From Candidatus Auribacterota bacterium (GTDB lineage Bacteria; Auribacterota; JAFGBW01; JAFGJP01): DNA of 7,924 bases. Positions within the stretch are counted from its first letter, which is position 1. Every line of letters starts with the position of its first letter. A model generated the notes under the pieces. That model searched no databases and was not told the origin of the DNA. It saw only the letters and a list, made by a program, of their open reading frames with translations. A program made the translations under genes and the position numbers. This document shows, piece after piece, positions 4,593 to 7,924 of the stretch. The DNA is taken from assembly GCA_016929035.1 (NCBI GenBank), contig JAFGJP010000251.1:1-7924 (forward strand), read 5' to 3'.

Positions 4593-5219
4593 TTAAGCCT
4601 GCCCTCCTTTCTTTTGATGCTCTGGGGTTATAGATTCAAAAAGCCCGACTTTTCTTTTATCCTTAAGGCGATAGGAGTTTCCCTTGATATTGATCGTTAT
4701 CGAGTGATGCAGCAGCCTATCGAGGATAGCGGAGGCAATGGTCATATCCGGGAAAATCTCATTCCATGCGCCATAAGACTTATTGCTGGTCAGGATAATG
4801 GAGCCTTTTTCATACCGCGCACAGATAAGCTGGAAGAACAGATTGGATTCTTCCAGATCCAGCGGCAGATATCCCATTTCATCCAGCACCAGAACCTTCG
4901 GCTTGGCCAGAGCTTTAAGCTTGGATTTCAGCCTGCCGGATTGATGCGCTTTTTTTAAAAGGCCGATCAGCTCAGACAGGGTAACAAAATAAGCTGTAAA
5001 TCCGCCCTGACAGCTGGCCACTGCCAGAGATATTGCCAGATGGGTCTTGCCCACGCCCGGAGGGCCCAAAAAGATCACATTCTGATTCCTGTGGACAAAC
5101 TGCAGGCCAAAAAGCTCCCGGATTTTGCCGGTGTTCAGCCCACTGTGGAACTTCATATCAAAGCTCTCCAGTGTTTTGATAAAGGGAAGCCGGGCCAGCT
5201 TCCTCCGTTTTTGAGATAT
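4593..5219 (-). pseudogene. istB: IstB-like ATPase of IS21, N-terminally truncated
   Basis: IstB is the AAA+ helper ATPase that aids the IS21 transposase in target selection. Present are LPFIKTLESFD before the P-loop domain, Walker A GPPGVGKTH, Walker B VLVLDEMGYLPL, a sensor region ILTSNKSYGAWNEIFPD, and the usual ending ASAILDRLLHH...GNSYRLKDKRK, so the C-terminal 200 residues look intact. The frame is closed by TAA at 5222-5220, and the N-terminal ~60 residues of IstB are missing. An ATG at 5156 could start a 187-residue protein, but it lies after the conserved IKTLESFD and is probably not a natural start. Without IstA or the full IstB the element is likely dead on its own. The strand and order relative to the IS end are normal. 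Confidence 0.85.
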
Positions 5220-5317
5220 TTATCCACCGTTTTCCAGTCTCTTCCCGTTTCCCGGGATATCGCGCCCTTGCTGTATCCCTGTTTCTGTAATTCCAGGATT
5301 TTCATCACGTCCTCCAT
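5207..5317 (-). pseudogene. istA: IstA N-terminal fragment joined to istB
   Basis: From ATG 5317 the frame reads MEDVMKILELQKQGYSKGAI then SRETGRDWKTVDKYLKN, the N-terminal helix-turn-helix of IS21 IstA transposases. At about 5207 it runs into istB sequence out of frame and ends at 5153. The DDE catalytic domain (some 350 residues) is absent. An internal deletion joining istA codon ~37 to istB codon ~60 explains both fragments. Confidence 0.8.
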
Positions 5318-5318
5318 A

Positions 5319-5900
5319 GATTCCTGGGATGATTTTATTAAAAGGCATTTCAAAACTCTCTGGGCCTGTGATTTCTTTACGAAAACCGTCTGGACTACGC
5401 TTGGACCAAAGACGTTTTATGCCCTCTTTTTTATCAATGTTCATACAAGAAAAGTTGAGATTGCAGGCATCACTAAAAATCCCACAAGGGAGTGGGTCAA
5501 CAGCCAGGCAAAAGGCCTTTCTTCTCTTTTCGACACAGCAGAAAAAACAGAAAAGCTTCTCATCAGGGATGGCGATGGAAAGTTCTCCAAAGATTTCGAT
5601 AAGATTATTAATGGCTTTAAAGTCAAAGTTAACAGAATCCCTTATCGATCGCCCAACCTAAATTCCTATGCAGAAGGCTGGGTTTCTCTTGTTAAAAGAG
5701 AATGTCTTGATTATTTCTTTGTCTTTGGGAAAAAGCACTTTCAGTATCTCGTAAAAGAATATGTAAAATACTACAATACAGTAAGGCCTCATGCCAGGCT
5801 GAAAAAGATGCCGCTGGATTTTGAAATTAAGAAAAAGAATGGACGGGTTAAATGTGATTCAATGCTTGGAGGGATTATTAATCGTTATTATAGAAAATAA
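5319..5900 (+). pseudogene. DDE integrase-core transposase, 5'-truncated
   Basis: From about 5319 the plus strand encodes an rve-type integrase core: FIKRHFKTLWACDFFTKTVW with the first catalytic Asp, HTRKVEIAGITKNPTREWVN, LLIRDGDGKFSKDF with the second Asp, and NSYAEGWVSLVKRECLDYF with the Glu. The end LGGIINRYYRK-stop looks natural, so the 3' end is complete. The usual N-terminal DNA-binding part of ~100 or more residues is missing. The frame stays open leftward to 5040, but that part is only antisense to istB. The residue after the catalytic Glu is Gly where the family has mostly Arg. It abuts the istA start codon head to head with no intervening DNA. No terminal repeats of this second element are recognised. 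Confidence 0.8.
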
Positions 5901-5924
5901 CTTATATCTACTAACACAAAATTT

Positions 5925-6374
5925 TTATTTCTTGTCCATCAGGCTCTTCAGCAAAGCTTCCATTCTCTCCACATATTTTGAAGAAGAATCCAGAGCCTTT
6001 TCTGATTCATCTTCCGTTGCTGAAAAGCTCAGGTCGTACTGGCCGGCATGTCTTATCTCTCTATGATGATCAAGCAATTCAACCCATTCTTTCTCAAACT
6101 TTCCTGTTTTAACGTATTTTTCTTCCAGATAGCGGGCAACGCAGGCATGGCTTTTTTCCCTGTACCCGTCAAAGAAAAGTATAGCTCTTGAGGCGTGAAA
6201 CATAGCAAGATAAGAGGCAAGAACAGAAGAGTCAAAAGCTATGCTCTCATTTGCCTTGCATGCTTCCTCAAGCCATCTTTTTGCCTTTTCAATCGACTGC
6301 AATGCCTTTTCCTTTGAGGCAGGCATTTTCCTTATCAAGCCTTTGCTTAAGCAGTCTTTATAATTGAACGCCAT
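5925..6374 (-). CDS. HEPN-domain protein, partner of the MNT gene
   Basis: This 149-residue, mostly helical protein has the HEPN layout. LASYLAMFHASRAILFFDGYREKSH (residues about 52-76) resembles the MFHAxRALLFxxGYxEKSH block of PF05168-type HEPN proteins, and HREIRHAGQYDL (104-115) is the position of the catalytic motif. HEPN toxins are usually RNases with R-x4-6-H; here the motif is RxxRHAxxY, as in the non-canonical HEPN branch, so RNase activity is uncertain. It would act with the nucleotidyltransferase encoded just upstream, which in known MNT/HEPN pairs silences the toxin, for instance by adding AMP to it. The start at 6374 is chosen because GGAG (6384-6381) lies six bases before it. 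It overlaps the end of the MNT gene by 17 bp, so the two are translationally coupled. Confidence 0.85.
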   Translation of the reverse strand: MAFNYKDCLSKGLIRKMPASKEKALQSIEKAKRWLEEACKANESIAFDSSVLASYLAMFHASRAILFFDGYREKSHACVARYLEEKYVKTGKFEKEWVELLDHHREIRHAGQYDLSFSATEDESEKALDSSSKYVERMEALLKSLMDKK

Positions 6375-6897
6375 TTTTATCTCCATATAGAATTATCGAG
6401 CCAAAAGCAAGGGAATGGTAAAACAAAACATCTTCTTTCATTAGCTTTTCAATTTTTGAATCTGTTAAAATGATAGGTTTTACTTTTCTTATTTTCTTTC
6501 TTAATATTGCCGTAAGTGAAGCCAGCTCTTTTTCACTTGCTTCCTTTACCCTTACCCATAAATCAACATCTGACTCTTCTGTATTTTCTCCTTTGGCACA
6601 GCTTCCATACAGCCCGGCTGATATTACAAAGGGATATTTTTTAAATGCTTTGTAGTCAATGCCTTCTAAGTTTAAAAGTATTTTTATCCCTTTAACTGAT
6701 GGGGAATCGGCAACAGCAAGCTTGTTGTCTGATTTCCTGAGTATATTCTCTTTCAAAAGAATGGAAAAGTACTTTGAAACAAGCCCTTTGCTCAGCTTTA
6801 GCTGCTTTGCTATGCTGTTGACACTAATGCCTTCTTCCTTAAAAATGACTGCTTTAAGGATTGCTATTCTTTCTTTTGTTGAAAAGATGTCTTTCAT
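6358..6897 (-). CDS. HTH-fused minimal nucleotidyltransferase (MNT, antitoxin type)
   Basis: A 179-residue two-domain protein. Residues ~5-60 form a winged helix (KERIAILKAVIF, GISVNSIAKQLKLSKGLVSKYFSILL). Residues ~85-175 form a minimal nucleotidyltransferase with the pol-beta motif GLYGSCAKGENTEESDVDLWV: Gly98-Ser99 and Asp110-x-Asp112 bind metal-NTP. In the better-studied pairs the MNT protein is the antitoxin that modifies the HEPN toxin. The added HTH suggests that this one also binds its promoter, where repeats of GTTCAC lie 20-60 bp upstream. It is the first gene of the operon, and its 3' end overlaps the HEPN start. The Shine-Dalgarno sequence before ATG 6897 is weak (GGTAAG). Confidence 0.88.
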   Translation of the reverse strand: MKDIFSTKERIAILKAVIFKEEGISVNSIAKQLKLSKGLVSKYFSILLKENILRKSDNKLAVADSPSVKGIKILLNLEGIDYKAFKKYPFVISAGLYGSCAKGENTEESDVDLWVRVKEASEKELASLTAILRKKIRKVKPIILTDSKIEKLMKEDVLFYHSLAFGSIILYGDKNGVQL

Positions 6898-6916
6898 GTT
6901 CTTACCGCATGAATTA

Positions 6917-6958
6917 TTTGTTCACGATTTATAAACATTTCGTTCACATTATATGAAC
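6917..6958. promoter_or_regulatory. Candidate operator repeats of the MNT-HEPN operon
   Basis: GTTCAC occurs at 6920-6925 and 6942-6947, 22 bp apart (two helical turns), in the related contexts TTTGTTCAC and TTCGTTCAC. The second copy also forms an inverted repeat GTTCA-N7-TGAAC (6942-6958) that encloses the -10 box. The HTH of the MNT protein is the natural candidate to bind here, which would make the operon self-regulated (inference). Confidence 0.6.
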
Positions 6959-6976
6959 TTTAGATAGAAATGTCTA
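6948..6976 (-). promoter_or_regulatory. Promoter of the MNT-HEPN operon
   Basis: The minus strand has TAGACA (6976-6971), a 5/6 match to the -35 consensus, 17 bp, and a perfect TATAAT (6953-6948). The start of transcription is expected near 6941, about 44 nt before the MNT ATG. Confidence 0.8.
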
Positions 6977-7044
6977 TTTTTTATTTCGTAATATTGACTT
7001 TCTCCACGAACATTAATGTTATCTTTAAGGGTACCTGTGAATTA

Positions 7045-7064
7045 CCCCGCGGCAAGCCGCGGGG
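7045..7064. repeat. GC-rich hairpin at the IS200/IS605 end
   Basis: CCCCGCGG-CAAG-CCGCGGGG is a perfect 8-bp stem in an AT-rich setting, 5 bp beyond the stop codon of tnpA. IS200/IS605 TnpA proteins recognise hairpins near the element ends, and this position suits the end next to the tnpA 3' end. No T tract follows, so a plain terminator is less likely. Confidence 0.6.
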
Positions 7065-7069
7065 CGTCT

Positions 7070-7435
7070 TTACGCTTGCTTCCGCTCACTCTTAAGAGCG
7101 AGCTTCAGCTGCGCAGGGCTGCCCTTTTTCTCTTTATGCATTTCAATATAGTTTCTCACCATTTCTCCAGTGACATCGGAGCCCACACTTCGGACAAAAT
7201 AGCCTGGCTTCCATAGCTTCCCTGCCCATAACCTGTTCTTCACCCGTGGGAACTTTTTAAAAATTTCTCGCGCACTGATGCTTTTAAAAACCCTCATAAC
7301 CTTTGCCACGCTCAACTTTGGCGGTATTTCCACCAGAAGATGCACATGATCCTCCCCGTGCAATCCACTCAGCGAACAAATCTTTGCCCTATTATCTCGT
7401 TGCTCCTTTTTATTAACGACTGCAAATGCGAACAA
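7070..7435 (-). pseudogene. tnpA: IS200/IS605-family TnpA (Y1 transposase), 5'-truncated
   Basis: The reading contains the HUH motif EDHVHLLVEIPP, FKSISAREIFKKFP, KLWKPGYFVRSVGS, and MVRNYIEMHK with the nucleophilic Tyr. Together these identify the single-strand transposase of IS200/IS605 elements. The conserved N-terminal half, with its strand around YHIVWxxKYRR, is missing: upstream of the HUH motif the frame reads MFAFAVVNKKEQRDNRAKIC, which is not family-like. Nothing resembling the lost part was seen in other frames further upstream. The boundary is near 7375-7400. The C-terminal end is complete, with a hairpin 5 bp beyond the stop. No tnpB accompanies it. The opposite-strand HTH ORF starts within its first codons. 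Confidence 0.8.
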
Positions 7436-7728
7436 GGACGCCGTTTTTTGGACCGAAGCCCTCCTTTTTGCCTGAAAATGAGCTTGTTACAGAAAGGCAG
7501 ATGAAGCACTACGAGTTTGTGGAGTCTTACATTAACCCTCTTAAGAAAGCCAGAGAATATATGAATCTAATGAAGGAAGAAGGACTAAACAAATGCAAAC
7601 TGGCCAAAAAGCTGGGGATTTCAAGGGCTCGGGTGACCCAGATACTGAACCTTTTGAAACTGCCGGAAGAAAAACAAAAGATTATTTTGAAGCATGGAAA
7701 CAAAAAGCAAATTTCATTTAAATCTTAA
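7426..7728 (+). CDS. Small KorB/ParB-type helix-turn-helix protein
   Basis: This 100-residue protein has a clear HTH: NPLKKAREYMNLMKEEGL (37-54) followed by KCKLAKKLGISRARVTQILN (56-75) and LLKLPEEKQKIIL. The block LAxxLGISRARVTQILNLLKLP is typical of ParB/KorB-like HTH domains and of small free-standing proteins that often sit beside recombinases or transposons. There is no ParB nuclease or dimer domain. The N-terminal 30 residues (TPFFGPKPSFLPENE) are proline-rich. The start is uncertain: ATG 7426 lies in the truncated tnpA region without a Shine-Dalgarno sequence, and ATG 7501 is an alternative that keeps the whole HTH. It converges on the phospholipase-D-domain gene with six bases between stops. 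Its role is not known. Confidence 0.65.
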   Translation: MRTRTPFFGPKPSFLPENELVTERQMKHYEFVESYINPLKKAREYMNLMKEEGLNKCKLAKKLGISRARVTQILNLLKLPEEKQKIILKHGNKKQISFKS

Positions 7729-7734
7729 TGGGTT

Positions 7735-7924
7735 TTAATTTTTTTGTGTCCCCTCTATGCTTTTCATCAACTCATACGCTATATTTCCACTCATCAGACG
7801 CATGATACTTTCTTCAGAACTGCCAAAACTTAATAAATTAACACTACCATACCAAACAATTTTTTGATCTATAACTGCAAATTTCTGGTGTATCCTCGGC
7901 CGAAACACCACAATAACCCCGTTA
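7735..7924 (-). CDS. Phospholipase-D-like domain protein, C-terminal part only
   Basis: The last 62 codons of a gene entering from the right edge. The sequence RPRIHQKFAVIDQKIVWYGSVN holds a full HKD motif (HxKxxxxDxxxxxxGSxN), the catalytic signature of the phospholipase D/nuclease superfamily. It then runs SFGSSEESIMRLMSGNIAYELMKSIE to a TAA at 7737-7735. I recall this ending (IHQKFAxIDxKVVWYGSxNLLSFG...EESIMR) from PLD-like domains at the C-termini of helicase or restriction-like proteins, so a nuclease function in a multi-domain DNA-processing or defence protein is more likely than a lipase. The upstream domains are outside the window, so this cannot be confirmed here. Confidence 0.85.
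   Translation of the reverse strand, partial: NGVIVVFRPRIHQKFAVIDQKIVWYGSVNLLSFGSSEESIMRLMSGNIAYELMKSIEGTQKN

Larger units (their letters stand above)
4528..5318 (-). mobile_element. IS21-family element, internally deleted and missing one end
   Basis: One terminal end, an istB body and the first ~37 codons of istA are present, in the order expected for a minus-strand IS21. About 0.8 kb remains of an element normally 2-2.5 kb. Most of istA and the start of istB are gone, and the istA-proximal end is replaced by a different transposase fragment from about 5319. Confidence 0.8.

Noticed and set aside
5040..5318. The open frame before the integrase core, as the N-terminus of one 286-residue protein
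   Set aside because: This part is the antisense of istB and istA and has no transposase-like sequence; only 5319-5900 is real integrase.
6962..6982. ATAGA-AATG-TCTAT with following Ts as a plus-strand terminator
   Set aside because: The stem is short and AT-rich, no plus-strand gene precedes it, and it coincides with the -35 box of the MNT-HEPN promoter.
7016..7216. Plus-strand 66-codon frame
   Set aside because: It crosses the GC-rich hairpin and is antisense to tnpA, without any protein-like features.
1..7924. CRISPR arrays, tRNA or rRNA genes
   Set aside because: No regularly spaced direct repeats, cloverleaf or rRNA-like sequence was seen on either strand.

Overview
The window comes from a bacterium, not an archaeon. 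It has sigma-70-type -35/-10 boxes at several genes, GGAG-type ribosome binding sites, a fluoride riboswitch that ends in an intrinsic terminator, and IS21 and IS200/IS605 remnants. Gene content (DsrE, a half-size TauE/SafE protein, HEPN plus nucleotidyltransferase, many decayed transposases) suits an anaerobic or uncultivated lineage. I cannot place it to phylum.

Layout. (1) 1-353, minus strand: a fluoride (crcB-class) riboswitch leader with two successive terminator-like hairpins upstream of a histidine phosphatase cut by the window edge. (2) 444-2520, plus strand: an ArsR-type repressor, an ABC ATPase and an ABC-2 permease, apparently one operon, driven by a promoter lying in a near-perfect 36-bp palindrome. 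(3) 2521-2812: a non-coding gap. (4) 2813-3590, minus strand: a sulfur-related pair, a DsrE-like protein and a half-size TSUP permease. The DsrE gene has ATA where ATG is expected and a one-base frameshift near its end. (5) 3553-4527, plus strand: an XRE-type regulator, an unrecognised small membrane ORF, decayed coding sequence, and a small gene truncated by an IS21-family end. (6) 4528-5900: mobile-element wreckage. An IS21 copy with an internal deletion (the istA start joined to the istB body) abuts, head to head, a 5'-truncated DDE integrase gene. (7) 5925-6976, minus strand: a two-gene HEPN/nucleotidyltransferase toxin-antitoxin-like operon with its own promoter and candidate operator; the nucleotidyltransferase carries an N-terminal HTH. 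(8) 7045-7435: an N-terminally truncated IS200/IS605 TnpA with an end hairpin. (9) 7426-7924: a small KorB/ParB-like HTH gene converging on the 3' end of a phospholipase-D-domain gene that runs out of the window.

Taken together this is an accessory region: small self-regulated cassettes (efflux, sulfur handling, toxin-antitoxin, fluoride response) between transposon scars. The most informative signals are the fluoride riboswitch attached to a phosphatase, the damaged dsrE reading frame, and the fused or abutting transposase remnants.
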